Notes under the pieces: model-generated
Seen by the model: the letters and a program-made list of their open reading frames with translations, nothing else
Told to the model about the DNA's origin: nothing
The model's database searches: none
Shown: positions 49,312 through 61,600 of the stretch, in pieces
Layout: every line of letters begins with the position of its first letter
Position numbering within the stretch: position 1 is the stretch's first letter
NCBI RefSeq assembly: GCF_032062135.1
Contig: NC_092862.1
Span: 66,309,496-66,373,495 of the forward strand
Length of the DNA: 64,000 bases
Source: Pyxicephalus adspersus
Lineage: Eukaryota > Chordata > Amphibia > Anura > Pyxicephalidae
Direction of reading: 5' to 3'
Made by a program: the position numbers and the translations under genes

Positions 49312-50944
49312 TACAGTTAGGTCCATAAATATTTGGACAGAGACAACTTTTTTCTAATTTTGGTTCTGCACATTACCACAATTAATTTAAAATGAAACAA
49401 CTCAGATGCAGTTGAAACGCAGACTTTCGGCTTTAATTCAGTGGGTTGAACAAAAAGATTGCATAAAAATGTGAGGAACTAAAGCCTTTTTTTTACACAG
49501 TCACTTCATTCAGGGGCTCAAAAGTAATTGGACAAATTAAAAAGCTGAAAATAAAATGTTCATTTCCTTTACTTGGTTGAAAACCATTTGCTGGCAATGA
49601 CAGCCTGTAGTTCTGAACTCATGGACATCCCCAGATGCCGGGTTTCCTCCTTTTTATTGCTCTGCCAGGCCTTTACAGCAGGGGCTTTCAGTTGCTGTTT
49701 GTTTGTGGGCCTTTCAGTCCAAGGTTTAGTCTTCAACAAGTGAAATGCATGCTCAATTGGGTTCAGATCAGGTGACTGACTTGGCCATCCAAGAATATTC
49801 CACTTCTTTGCTTTAATAAACTCCTGGGTTGCTTTGGCTGTTTTGGGTCATTGTCCATCTGTATTATGAAATGCCTCCCAATCAATGTGACTGAATTTAG
49901 CTGGATTTGAGCAGACAATATGTCTCTGAACACCTCAGAATTCATTCGGCTGCCTCTGTCCTGTCACATTATGGATAAACACTAGTGTCCCAGTGCCACT
50001 GGCAGCCATGCACGCCCAAGCCATCACACTGCCTTTGCCATGTTTTACAGGTGATGTGGTATGCTTTGGATCATGAGCTGTTCCACTCCTTTTTTTTTTT
50101 TTTGCCATCATTCCGGTAAAGGTTGATCTTGGTTTCATCTGTCCAAAGAATGTTTTTCTAGAACTGTGCTGGCTTTTTTAGATGTTTTTGAGCAAAGTCC
50201 AATCTAGCCTTTTTTATTCTTGAGGCTTACGAGTGGCTTGCACCTTGCAGTGCACCCTCTGTATTTACTTTCATGCAGTCTCCTCTTTATGGTAGACTTG
50301 GATATCGATACACCTACCTCCTGGAGAGCGTTGTTCACTTAGTTGGCTGTTTTGAAGGGGTTTCTCTTCACCATGGCAATGATTCTGCAATTATCCACCA
50401 CTGTTGTCTTCCGTGGATGTCCAGGTCTGTTGGCTTTGGTGAGTTCATCAGTGCTTTGTTTCTTTCTCCTGATGTACCAAACTGTATTTTTTGCCACTCC
50501 TAATATTGTAGCAATTTCTGACGATTTTTTTCTGTTTTTGCAGCTTAAGGATGGCTTGTTTCTGCATGGAGAGCTCATTTGACCGCATGTTGTCTGTTCT
50601 TCCACATACAAGCACCCCCTCCTCAAGTCAACTCCAGGCCTTTTATCTGCTTATTTGATAATGACATAACAAAGGAATTGCCCACATCAGCCCATGAAAT
50701 AGCCTTTGAGTCAATTGTCCAGTTACTTTTGAGCCCCTGAAATGAAGTGACTGTGTAAAAAAAAAAAAAGCTTTAGTTCCTCACATTTTCATGAAATCTT
50801 TTTGTTCAACCCACTGAATTAAAGCTCAAAGTCTGCAGTTCAACTGCATCTTAGTTGTTTCATTTAAAATTGATTGTGGTAATGTACAGAACCAAAATTA
50901 GAAAAAAAAATGTCTCTGTCCAAATATTTATGGACCTAACTGTA
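49312..50944 (-). mobile_element. Dead Tc1-like DNA transposon
   Basis: Terminal inverted repeats of about 220 bp begin TACAGTTAGGTCCATAAATA at the left; the right end is the complement, finishing CCTAACTGTA. TA at each end is the Tc1/mariner target. The two long arms (49312-49540 and 50725-50944) carry inner copies of TGGACA/TGTCC-type motifs. The middle encodes decayed transposase on the minus strand (see separate entry). The element sits in wrnip1 intron 1. Confidence 0.9.
49763..50626 (-). pseudogene. Tc1-like transposase, broken by frameshifts
   Basis: Minus-strand fragments, read downward from 50626, follow the usual Tc1 order. The first has a helix-turn-helix region (KKSSEIATILGVAKNTVWYI) followed by NRPGHPRKTT. 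The second (50138-49935) has a DDE-domain segment with KHGKGSVMAWACMAASGTG. The third (49945-49763) has a second catalytic block, FIIQMDNDPK. The fragments lie in different frames and several stops intervene, so no active enzyme can be made. Confidence 0.85.
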
Positions 50945-51002
50945 TGTGAACTCTTCCTAACTGTTTTGAATGCCTGTCAAATCCATTTTCTTTTGCTTTT
51001 AG

Positions 51003-51194
51003 ACAACATTGGCCCATATAATTGCCAAAAATACAAACAAAAACAATACACGCTTTGTAACTCTTTCTGCCACAAGTGCTTCTACCAACGATGTACGAGA
51101 GGTCATCAAGCAAGCCCAAAATGAGATTAAACTCTTCAGAAGGAAAACCATCCTCTTTGTAGATGAGATTCATCGTTTTAATAAGACGCAACAG
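51003..51194 (+). CDS. wrnip1: wrnip1 exon 2: AAA+ core with Walker B
   Basis: A 192-bp exon of 64 codons in phase 0 at both ends. The acceptor is TTTTGCTTTTAG|ACAACA and the donor CAACAG|GTAGAC. Its first residues TTLAHIIAK complete the Walker A motif begun in exon 1. It continues through RFVTLSATSASTNDVREVI to Walker B, TILFVDEIHRFNKTQQ, whose Asp-Glu pair activates water for ATP hydrolysis. Apart from a few substitutions it is nearly the same as my recollection of the human protein (SATNAKTNDVRDVIKQAQNE), including the HRFNK stretch typical of the RarA/Mgs1/WRNIP1 family. Confidence 0.95.
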
Positions 51195-51730
51195 GTAGAC
51201 TGCAATTTATATATATTTTTTTTATATAAAGCCTAATTTACAAACCATTGAAACATACAAATATTAGTCGCTGGAAACCAAAATTAATCACTAATAGTAA
51301 AAAAGGGGTATACCTGACTAATGAGTAAAAGAAGGTTTTTACGGGTACGTGAGGGTAATTTTTTTGCGGCATGTGTACTGGTTGTGTTTATATACTACTC
51401 TATATAAATCAATCTAAAAAATCTAAAGTGACAATTGGCTGTGAAAACTAGGGAAGTGTTTAAAGATAAAGGTCTGCTGCTCTTCCATGATGCGCATGTT
51501 TGCCCCCTTTAACATTTTCATCTGCTGTCATTTTAAAAATATGTTTTTTATCCTTAGCCTCCACTACAGCCATATGGTAACCTCAGGAAAAGTAATTCCT
51601 GTGTTCTACCGTGTGTTGCCTGTCTCCATTCTCACAATCTTGCATACGCTGGAAGTGTGCTGGCAGTGGCCTCTATATAAAGAAAATTTGCTAGAAGCAG
51701 AAGAGACATGCCAAGTCTAATAAATTTATA

Positions 51731-51774
<44 letters not shown>
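51731..51774. repeat. Compound (TG)n(TA)n microsatellite
   Basis: A few GT units run directly into about 18 AT units. Confidence 0.95.
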
Positions 51775-51777
<3 letters not shown>

Positions 51778-52309
51778 CATTTTATTTTCCTCAAAATATA
51801 AATATTAATAAATTGTTTGTAGTAGTATACTTTTGTGTGCTTATGTATTGTAAGGAGAAAAAGAGCATAGTCAAATCTTTACATAGAAGTGATGATAAAC
51901 CTTAGTTAAGAACAAAAACAGGGTTTGAAGGGCAAAGCAAACTGCTATAATTTCTTTATAATAATTTGAAGCACAGCACTGCACACCGTAAAGGGAACAC
52001 TTCAAGAACATCAGCTTTGACGCCAAACATCAAGAAATACAATTTAAGAAGTGAATGCAACCAGTTCTACCTGAATTGAGTTCACTGTGCACTATGTTGA
52101 TGGGCTTTTGCATTTCCATTCTAGTCTGCGGAATTACAAACTCTCCTAAAATAGGTTAAATGCAGATTAGATGGAGGCCAACTAAAGGGTGAATGCATCA
52201 GTCAATGAGTTATAAATTATATCAACCACATCTCAAACTGATGCCACAAGCCTGAAGCTTGTCAACCCAGGCCATAAATGTAAAATGTTTTTATAAATGG
52301 TCTAGGATA

Positions 52310-52545
52310 GGGTTTCTTAGCCAGGGTTCCTTGAGCAATTTGTGCCTCTCAGGTCACTTACCATAAACACTAATAATCAATTTAGCTTTTTATAAAGGTG
52401 GCAATCTTTCTACTTGCCCACACTTTAAGAGGCATTCCAATGTACCATTAACTGTGCATATCATAAATATTGGTAGGGATTCCCTGTGACATGGAAATTA
52501 TTTTAAGGGTTCCCCCATTGTAATTGGGTAAAAGGATGGCCTAGG
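52310..52545. mobile_element. Degraded hAT-like MITE
   Basis: GGGTTTCTTAGCCAGGGTTC, CTTGAGCAATTTGTGCCTCT and, toward the other end, GGGATTCCCTGTGACA and AAGGGTTCCCCCAT follow the layout of the 59894-60126 element in reverse. Ends and target duplication are lost. Confidence 0.5.
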
Positions 52546-54079
52546 TAATCCCGAATTTATTCCTGACAAATTTGCTTTTAATGGATTCCCAGCTTTATGT
52601 CAAATTATGAACTGCTGCTGAGCTGTCCATAATATGCATAAACAATTTTAAGTGATCCATACAGAGTAGAGGCAACTCTACCAATAATATTGTTAAATAG
52701 TATAGAATTTTGCCTAATTTTATATTTCTCTTTTTTATATTTTTTTTGATTAGATTATATAAAAATAGTTTTGACTTTGTAATTTACCGGTTGCATGCGG
52801 GCTGATGTAGATACTTTATGCACAGTGGCTTGTTTAGACACACAGGGTGAGATTAATATCAAGATAGCCACAAATATAAGGTGAGTCAGATTTGCCACTA
52901 CAGCATGTCATACTTTATTCGGCCAGATGGGAGGTTATTAGCCAAAGGTATTTGTAACCAAGAGATATTTAACACCTGAAAGGTGGAGACGGCCATTTCT
53001 AACTTCTTTTTCTGCAACACTAGTTGCCTGGCTGTCACGCTAACCTGTTTGCTGACTTTATTCTGGCTTTCCCAATATACATACTTGTTTGAATTACTAA
53101 TATAGGTTTATATAGGCCAGAGTGTGAGCATAACCGCCGACAAGCTGGCAATTATAGTCTGCATTAGAAGCCTCCATAATTCTCCTACTAAAGGTTAACC
53201 TAATACTTACAGTTTAAAGAGCTACAAATGTAGGTTGTGAAAAACATCAATGCACTTGGTGGGGGCAGTGGTGATAAACCAGTACATGGTGGGGTGTGTT
53301 TAGTAACATTGGGTGAAATAATGCAGATGTGTCAGCAGTGTTAAAGGTTTATTGAATTGAATTGAATTAAATGAAAGCCATTTGGAGGCGTTTCTTGAAG
53401 AATATGATCTGTATGATTCAATTTTGTTGTTGCAGAAGTTTTGAAGTACAGAAATTTTAGAAATTGGGTTATGTATTTTCCTTGAGCTAATGTACAAAAT
53501 TATTTCAATTCACTGCCTAAGAGCTGTTACAGGCAGAAAATACTTAAACACATTTTGTGCTTTAAAATCATTTAATTCTTCTGGGTTTAAGAGGGTTTAC
53601 AAGTGGCAATAGTTTGTTTCAAGATCAGTGTGATATTCAGATCATTAGAGAGAGGCACATTATAAGCACTACTGATGCTTTACTTGAATGTAAAACTGAA
53701 TCTTGACACACTATCGAGTGTACGGCATAAGTGCACAACACAGCGTTTACTTTAAATGAATGAAGAGTCTGGATTATCTTAGAGAAATGTAAATGCTTGT
53801 AGAACATTGTCCTGTATATTTACCAGCTGATAAGTATGGAAGCTGTCACACAAACATCAAGGGTTGTTGTGTCAGGCTTGCTGGAAGGGAGTAAAAGGGT
53901 TTAATGTTTTTTTTATCCTTCTTAGCTGCATGTACTTCTTACCTTACCTTCAGTTATATGTATAACTTTAAGTCTTTTTTTTAGGTATAATACCCACAAC
54001 TCTGATTCTGTATATAAACCTAATTGTGTACTTACTCAGGGTATGTAAGATGCTCTTTCTGCTTCCCTCCCATCTTCAG

Positions 54080-54312
54080 GACACTTTTCTACCACACGTA
54101 GAATGTGGGACAATCACTCTAATTGGAGCAACAACAGAGAACCCTTCGTTTCAGGTGAACACAGCGTTATTAAGCCGATGCAGAGTTATAGTCTTGGAAA
54201 AGCTTTCTGTGGAGGCTATGGAAGCTATCTTGAAGCGAGCTGTAGACTCCCTTGGAATCCAAGTTCTAGGAGAGGATGAGCAGGCTGAATGCAGTAGCAG
54301 TGATGCTTCAGA
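54080..54312 (+). CDS. wrnip1: wrnip1 exon 3: sensor 1 and arginine finger
   Basis: A 233-bp exon entered in phase 0 after CATCTTCAG|GACACT and left in phase 2 at TCAGA|GTAAGT. It reads [20 protein letters not shown] at the start, with sensor 1 in [12 protein letters not shown] and [14 protein letters not shown] follow, where the SRCR arginine is the candidate arginine finger for subunit-to-subunit ATP hydrolysis. The helical region of the AAA+ lid comes next ([20 protein letters not shown]), then a variable acidic/Ser run ([15 protein letters not shown]). Human has a similar Ser-rich insert here. The next expected exon should resume with an FIEDKAVDTLAYL-like stretch. I did not find it in the remaining 9.7 kb, so the C-terminal part is outside the window. 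Confidence 0.95.
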
Positions 54313-55472
54313 GTAAGTACTAGAGCAGGAGGCAGGCAGTGACACAGGAAAAAAAACACAAGTGTCTCATCTGTCAAGGGGACAAGGGAGGGGTTGCTGG
54401 AGAGGGGGAAAGTAGAGCTCCAAACTGTTATAGCAGGGCAAAAGTCTCTTCTGCTTAATGCTTCTATTCTAAAGTTTTAGATTTTATTTTTTTTATTTCG
54501 TTTATTTTTTTTAGTTTTACATTTTGAGGCAGGCTGAGTATATGGCACTTATTGTTTTAACATATTAGGTGCCAGCAGCGTAAGAATATTACAGGTATGT
54601 ATTTATTCAACAGCTTAGGTAAAAACTTTTAGTGATGTTCGATATCTTTACCTTAGGAGCATTTTGCCAAGGTTTTTCTATTTCATATCAACTTCCAATG
54701 TATTATGTACATTAGGCGTCATGGAACATAAAAATTACACTCCATTTTACACATATGCCAGATAAGGGATTGATAAGGGCACAACATGAGGTTGATATAA
54801 TAAATATGTAAAAGCTGATTACTTATTGTTGGTAAACAGGAGAAAACAGTGTTTTCTTGCGAGGGATATCATATCATAGGTTTTATAATAAGCATACAGA
54901 TGTAATATTTATATAAATGCATCATTCAGTGATCAGAGACGGACATTATACCTATTCTTGTAGAGCCTTTCCAATTCTATTCCTGACATAGAAATGTGTT
55001 TCATTTCCCACCATCCTCGCTAACTGGAACAATATTAAGGGAAACCTTTGCATAAGTTGTGGAAGCAGCAGAGAATGTTAGTGAGTGTGGTGGTTTCATG
55101 TTACTGTTTGTCAAGAAGGGATTCCCTCAGCTCTTTGAATTTCTTTCCCTTCACACTCACCAGTGCTCAGTATATCAATCATTCTAGGCTGATGGACTTT
55201 TAACCACAAAGGACAAAATGTGACCCACAAGGAACAGTATTTGTTTAAATAGAAACTGGTTAGTAAACTCAGCTCATGACCTTGGATGTTCATCTTTTCT
55301 GCTTCATGAAAAGTGAACAGTGAAGATTCTTTCTATTTTACTTTGGATATTATTTCTAAATTGTTATTTTTTTTAAGGAATAATGACAATGCTTTTACTG
55401 GTTTATTAGAAGTATTCAGAATAACTTCACTTAACATCACATTGAGCTCTATTTATAAAACAAGAAATCATA

Positions 55473-55566
55473 CATTCTCTCAAACATTCCCTCATGGGAA
55501 TCCTTTAGTTTCATGTGTTTCAATGGCAGTATTTGATTCCCACCAGGGAATGTTTGAGGGAATGTC
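55473..55566. repeat. Inverted repeat, ~29-bp arms
   Basis: CTCTCAAACATTCCCTCATG near 55475 pairs with CCAGGGAATGTTTGAGGGAA near 55543, with GGGAATC/GATTCCC adding to the stem around a 32-bp loop. It is probably a remnant of a MITE. Confidence 0.75.
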
Positions 55567-58500
55567 TTATCACTAAACAAGCAACAGGAATGATCACTAC
55601 TGTTTTCAAATAGGGAAAGCTCAGGGGGATTATTCCACTCAGGCTCCTCTCACCACAGAATGAACATGGCTTTTTGTATTGCACTTGTTTGGAAATGTAC
55701 AAGGCACTCTAGCCTGGGAGTGTGTAAACATTGAGGGTATGTGTTGTAAATATTTCTTTTCAGAAATTATATATGAAATTATATATATGTGTGTGTTTTA
55801 TGGTTGATAGAAACATTGCTGCAGGTAAACAATTCTGTAGCTGTGGAATGAAGTGCAAAGTTCATGAAACATCTTGGAGATTGATGTTTGCTGTGTTATT
55901 TTGGATACTGACAAATACTGTTGCCAAGATCTTTTTCCATTATTGGCTCAGCAAGTCCCAAGCATGTACAATAGCAGCACAGTTAAAAAGAACATAACAT
56001 ACAAACCATATTTTTAGATGTTTCATTTATATTGATAGATAGATAAGCTTTCAATGACTGTCACTTGTTTAGATTACTGAACTGCAAAACTAAATGTCCC
56101 TAACTTGTTTAATTTTAATTTTTTTTAAGAGAAACATATTTATCATATGCTATTGCTATATACATTTCTTTTTTTAAATAATTATAATTTTAATTAATAA
56201 TGAATAATAATAATTTGTTAATAATATTAACCAATACTGCAGATTTAAAGACAACTTTTAGAATGACATTGACATGCTAAAGCTCATATTGGATCTTAAT
56301 GATGGCGTTAAGATCAACCTAAAAGTTTAAAGTTTACTTTTAGAATGGACTTCTCTTTTTCGCTCCTGTAATACAATTGAAAGTGTTTTGTTAAACTTGT
56401 TTATTAAGTGCAAAGAAAATGATCGATTGTGTGATATAGAGCTATTGAGTGCCTTTTGATATCTTGGACACCTGAATAATTAGCTTTTATGTTGTAAAGA
56501 TCCGAGTGTGGGAGTAGTTGAGTAGTTTAGACTCTGGGAGGACTGACACCACTCATTTCATAAAAATCCTGTGTGTTGAAAGTCAACAACTAGCTAAGTT
56601 GTTGCTGTACTAGCTGAGTGTATTGCTGGCAGATCATCAGTAATTGTTCCGTACTTGTTTTTCTTTAACCCTTTTGCTGCCAACAATATGTTTTGTAGGT
56701 CACAGTAGCTGTATCATTACAAATACAAACACGTGGTCTGAGATGGCCCAAACCACCCCCTTTACAAGGGATGTCCTGGGCACACCTCTTAACAGAGATG
56801 TCAGAATAGGAGTGGAAGGGAAACCGGAAACATTGGTTTCCTGATGTCCCAGAGGAGCAGTGAACCTGGGTGCACATCCTGTGCGCTTCCATGTTTAGAG
56901 CTTTCAGATCTTAGCTTATCTGTCCAGAAAAATCAGTTGATCAAGTAAAGCTCTGTACTCAGTCTGAATGGGGTAGGAGCACAGGAGGCTATAGGGTACC
57001 AAGAGAGTACCTGTCCCTTTGCTGTCCCTATGTTATTGCATTGGGGACTTTTTATTTAGTTTTTTTATTTTGGTGGTATGAACCCATACCAATAAAGTAT
57101 GTTTTCCTATTTGTGTCCTCCTGGGGATTCATATTTCCTAACCTGAAGACATACCTGTAAATCATGTAAGTCTCTCCAAATTTAACTAAATACTCATTTT
57201 AGAGAGTTCTTAAAAAAAAGAGATGTTCCAAACAGATTGGAGGATTTTGCCTGCCCTCTTGCTTTGTTAACTTGAAATCTTTGTATTTCCCTACTTTCTG
57301 TCTTGGTGACAATAGTCAACAGGACAAATCACGGGTGAATCTCCCCAGAGCTGACACAGATGGCACTAAAAATTTAAAAGTTTTATTAGCATATTGATGA
57401 TGGAAGAATAAAGAGGAATAAAGGATCCAGGAAATAGAAATTATAAGTCAATTTAACTTCAGGTTTGATCCAAACAAGCTCTGGATGTATTGCTGGGAGT
57501 ATCAATGAGAATGGCGATAAAGCACATTTGGAACACCATGTATCAACCACTTTTCCTATAATTTAGAGAATTTTTTTTATTTTTTTATTTTTCTTTATTT
57601 TAACAATTATTGGTCGTAGTCATTGTAAAAGAACTGATCAGACAAGAGGCAGAATAAGAGTGGAATATCTTGAGTGGGAGACCCAGTTGAATAATTATTA
57701 GCAGACAACACTTATAAATGGCAATTTCAACCAAATAATGAAGATGAAGACTCCTCTCTAGTCTAAAAACGTTCATTGTAAGCAAAACAATGCTTACATG
57801 TTAAAAGATATCTTCAGTCATTGTTGTGATTTCAACTGCTTTTCAGTTTTGGAAATTAGGCTTAAAAACACATTGCTTTTCTGATAATTATCTGACAGTA
57901 TAAATCTTAAAGTACCTTTAATATTTTAGCCTGATTTGTAACATTGTGATCCATCCATGTACATAGCTTAATAAATACAACATTATACATTTTAATAATA
58001 TTTTATTTTCATTGTTCACAGGTATGTATTTTTCCCTTTTGTAGTATTTTTTTTAAGGACTTACAATGGTATTTTAAAATTTGAATTAAATTTGGACATT
58101 CCTGGGATTGTCACATAAACCAATATTTTTGTTCCTATGAACAATCAGCCTTTGTATAGAACACATATTAGTGGAATGCTGTGCAGCATTATAGTTACAC
58201 CAGTCTGGAAAGTTTATTTTCTACATCTACAGTTATCTTCTGATAAATCATATATTAGAGGTAATCTCCCAATTGTCATTCTTCTGCATTATTTATAAAT
58301 TAAAATGGAAAAATGTAATTAGTAAGTGATATCAGAAGAATGGATAAAAACAAAGTTTGACCTGTAACAGCTTTAATTAGGATGAGCATCTTATCATGGC
58401 TCTCAGGAATTGTAAAACCTTGCTTGTTGAGTTGATGACCCATTCCACCAGGCCCATTGCATTCAAAAAAGCAAGAACATTTATAGAAAAGGAATATTTA

Positions 58501-59726
58501 TACTTTAAAACTGTAGTACATGTTTTGTGCTGTTAGTTTTTTCTTTTTAATGCGTAAAATGGTGGAAACAGATCATTACTCTCTGATATTATGTATCCCA
58601 CTTGTGGATCAAGGCAGTAGATTTAATATTTTTAAATGCTGGATGAGCAGTGTGTTATGTTGTTACACAAATGTTGATGTCCTTCCAATCTTGATATAGT
58701 AACAAATGACAGCTATAATATCTGTAAAAATTAATGAGATATTAGATCCCCCACCAGTTAGCTTTTGGAAGTTGAGGGTTCCTAAAATAAAACCTGAAAG
58801 GAGTACACAGCCTGTCTGGTCAGATTGAGAACCAATATCCTCATGCTTGGTGTGTCTATTATTCACAATAGCACGCATATACAAAGACAGATAATGGAAG
58901 AGAAACTGATGACCTCGGCACATATAGTATTGGTATAAAAATAGATGACATCAGATGATCTCCGCAATGATTAGAACATGAACATTTTTATCGTAATGAG
59001 AGAATGAAGCCAAGCTTCAAATCCAAATAGGCAATTGGCAATGATATAACATATTACTTTAAACACATTTAGATATTCAAAACATATGCTGATGGAAAAT
59101 AACTATACTAAAATAACTATAACTATATACAGTGCTACGCAGTGGATGCATTGTGGTTGGGTCCCAAATTTGATGGGCGTCACATTTTCCTGTTCTGGAT
59201 ATAATCAGAACTTTTGCCTAATATTGCAGTCCTAATATACACTGAATCAAGCCATTTTATATAGTCATACATAAATTTGCTGTATGCTAATCTGCAACTT
59301 CTGAATCAAAACTCAAAACATATTTTATCTTGAAAACTGGAAGTAAGTCACCTGACTATTCTTTGTGTATGCCTGTTATTGGTCATTCATTGTGTATGTG
59401 TTGAGAAGGCACATTCCTATTTTCAAGTTTAACAAATGGGGAATGTTTAAAACCATTGTTTATATGACAGCCTGGCTCTCTCTGCTTTCTATGCTTTGAA
59501 TCAAATGAGAATTGAGAGGGAATCTTCCCAAAACAAATCACAATTGAAATATTTCCCCATTTTTTTCAGTTCTAGTGGCAATTTCAAGTTTGGGATTTTC
59601 CATATTTTCAAAATAGAGAAGATAAATCTCACCAGTGGGGACCCAGATAGTAAAGAAAACCTATAGTTTATACAAAATGTACGTGTCCCTCTTAACACCC
59701 AAAAAAGAAACTTTTTCTCAAAGGGT

Positions 59727-60270
59727 CATACCCCAGTGAAAATAACAAAAATGCTCCAATGGTAGCTTGGTTTAACCAGACAGGTAGAAGGAGGACAAGC
59801 CGACAGTTCACATTTGTATTTTGCCTTTTTTAACTTTTATAACTGCCTTTCAAGGTTCTATTTTTTCCCCAACTTATCTGTATTGGTTTAGCACAGTGTT
59901 TATTGACCTTTTTACCTTTGGGGAACCCTTGAAATAACTTTCAGGTTTTTAGGGAACCCCTTGATAATTACTATATCCACAGCTCGCAGTACAATAGTTT
60001 GGTGGTCAGAGGTTGGTGTCACTTAAACTTACCTTAGAAGCACAAATTTCTCACTACTAGCAAGGAATGCCTAGCATCGTCTGGAGGAACCCCAGGGTTC
60101 CACAGATTCCTGGTTGAAAAACACTGGTTTAGAGCATGTAGTGTTAAAAACAATTTTCCCCTTTTTTTTGAGATTTTTAGAGTTTCAATCCTGGGTCTTG
60201 TACCAAGAAAAAAAACTAACAAATACAGGCTCAAATATCAGTCATTTCCTAAAGGAGGGCCTGATGATAT
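59727..60270. repeat. Diverged dispersed repeat, copy 1 (split by hAT insertion)
   Basis: TCATACCCCAGTGAAAATAA, AAAAATGCTCCAATGGTAGC and later CCTGGGTCTTGTACCAAG are each matched by a similar motif, in the same order, at 61547-61845. Identity is only about 70-75 per cent by eye. The hAT-like element at 59894-60126 sits within this copy but not the other. Confidence 0.55.
59894..60126. mobile_element. hAT-like MITE with 8-bp target duplication
   Basis: Terminal inverted repeats: CAGTGTTTATTGACCTTTTT at left, and GGTTGAAAAACACTG at right. Flanking 8-mers are GTTTAGCA (59886-59893) and GTTTAGAG (60127-60134), six of eight identical, as expected of an aged hAT target duplication. Inside are GGGGAACCC and GGGTTCC motifs. 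No transposase. Confidence 0.8.
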
Positions 60271-60544
60271 TTTACCTGATTTGGCTTTGGTCAGTTTTGT
60301 TTTGGTGGTGCATCTTTTGAGACTGTCTTACAGAAACTCTGACATTTAGGAAACGGTGCCCTTTTCACTAAGGCAGATTCTGCCTACTACCTATTCACCC
60401 ACCTTCATTTTCTTCTTAAGGCTTTTTCTTTGTTGACCAATATTCTTCACAGTTCTCTTCCTTTGATTGTTTTCTGTCCATTTAGAGTATGCGGTTAGAT
60501 GTATGGTTCTAATAAATTCATTATTTGGATGATTTTTTTATTTG

Positions 60545-61600
60545 GGTCTAAAATTCCCCCTAAAGTTTTTCCATCTCTATTCTGAATTTTTTGCTTGTTT
60601 GGTTTGGTGTACCTTTTAAGTCAGAACCCCCTTCTTATGTTGAGTTTTTGGGTACTACAGTTGATAGAGTTCGCGTGGAATTCCATCTTTCCCCAGTAAG
60701 TTAAAATCTTTTATAGTATAGTAAAAAAAAAGAAAAAGGTAACAGTGAAAATGATGCATTTTTTAGGCCTGTCTTTTCTACTTGTAAACTTCCTTTTTGG
60801 TAAAAAAAAAAAAAAAGAATAAAAATTTTAGGTTTCCTTGCGCATATTTGAGTGCTAGTATGCCAGTGCAAAATTTATGAATTTGGTATTCCTCTTTCCA
60901 AGATCTTAATGGCCTCTCAATTTGGCAAGATGATTTCATTTTAGATGCTTATTTTTGTTTGTCCACTGATGCTGCTGGATTGCCAGGATTTGCAGCTATT
61001 TGGGGTACACAAAGGTGTGCTGACCCCTGGCATTTTGACTAGGTTTCCTAAGGTTTAACTACCTTGTTTTATCAGAACTTTTCCCAATCATTGTTGCAAT
61101 TAAGCTTTGGGGTGAGAATTCTAAAAATTCAAAACTGACAACAGGGAGGTGCTATACGCATTATTATTATTATTATTACACAGTATTTATTTAGCGCCAT
61201 CATATTACGCAGTGCTGTACAGAGTCCATAATCATGTCAGTAGCTGTCCCTTAAAGGAGCTCACACTGTAATGTCCCTACTACTGTAATATTCAATCGCC
61301 TAAATCTTAATATTTGGCTCCCATATCCCTAATATAAAGGCCTCCTATGTCCCAAGTAGGTATAATGTTTTAGCAGATGCTTTATCCCATTTACAGTTTG
61401 CGAAGTTCAGATCCCTGTTAACGTAAGCAGATGCAGTCAGAATGCAATGCCCAGCACACCCATGGGAAGGGGTTTGACTGCCTTTAAAAAATGCATAAGT
61501 AATTCCTTGGCACATGCTACATGGAATAACTATTTAGCGGCATTGCAAGGTCACACCCCAGTAAAAAGAAAAGAAATGCTCCTATGGTTGCTGGTTTACC
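60545..61600 (+). pseudogene. DIRS-type (tyrosine-recombinase) retrotransposon fossil
   Basis: Broken plus-strand frames keep the DIRS gene order. Near 60640 the reverse-transcriptase end FLGTTVDRVRVEFHLSP is readable. At 60896-61039 an RNase H segment includes LNGLSIWQDDFILDA, then STDAAGLPGFAAIWG, RCADPWHFD. At 61075-61140 the frame shifts to ELFPIIVAIKLWGENSKN. At 61358-61424 comes NVLADALSHLQFAKFRSL, and at about 61480-61555 the start of a tyrosine recombinase, GLTAFKKCISNSLAHATWNN, YLAALQ. A LINE end interrupts at 61161. The catalytic recombinase half is missing. The motif series matches DIRS elements known from amphibians and fish. It is certainly inactive. Confidence 0.75.
61161..61285 (-). 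mobile_element. LINE 3' end inserted in the DIRS fossil
   Basis: (ATT)n at 61161-61178, then TATTTAGCGCCATCATATTA and CGCAGTGCTGTACAGAG. It separates the RNase H part from the recombinase part of the DIRS remnant. Confidence 0.7.

Larger units (their letters stand above)
42328..51002 (+). other. wrnip1 intron 1 (8.7 kb)
   Basis: Phase 0 intron splitting the Walker A motif. It contains several LINE 3' ends, a hAT-like fragment, a nested hAT MITE and a dead Tc1-like transposon listed separately. The stretches 43380-45150, 45550-47300 and 48245-49310 show nothing recognisable beyond a poly-T tract at about 47520-47544. Confidence 0.85.
51195..54079 (+). other. wrnip1 intron 2 (2.9 kb)
   Basis: Phase 0 intron ending CCCATCTTCAG. 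It contains a (TG)n(TA)n microsatellite (51731-51774) and a degraded hAT-like fragment (about 52310-52545). Nothing else is recognised. Confidence 0.85.
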
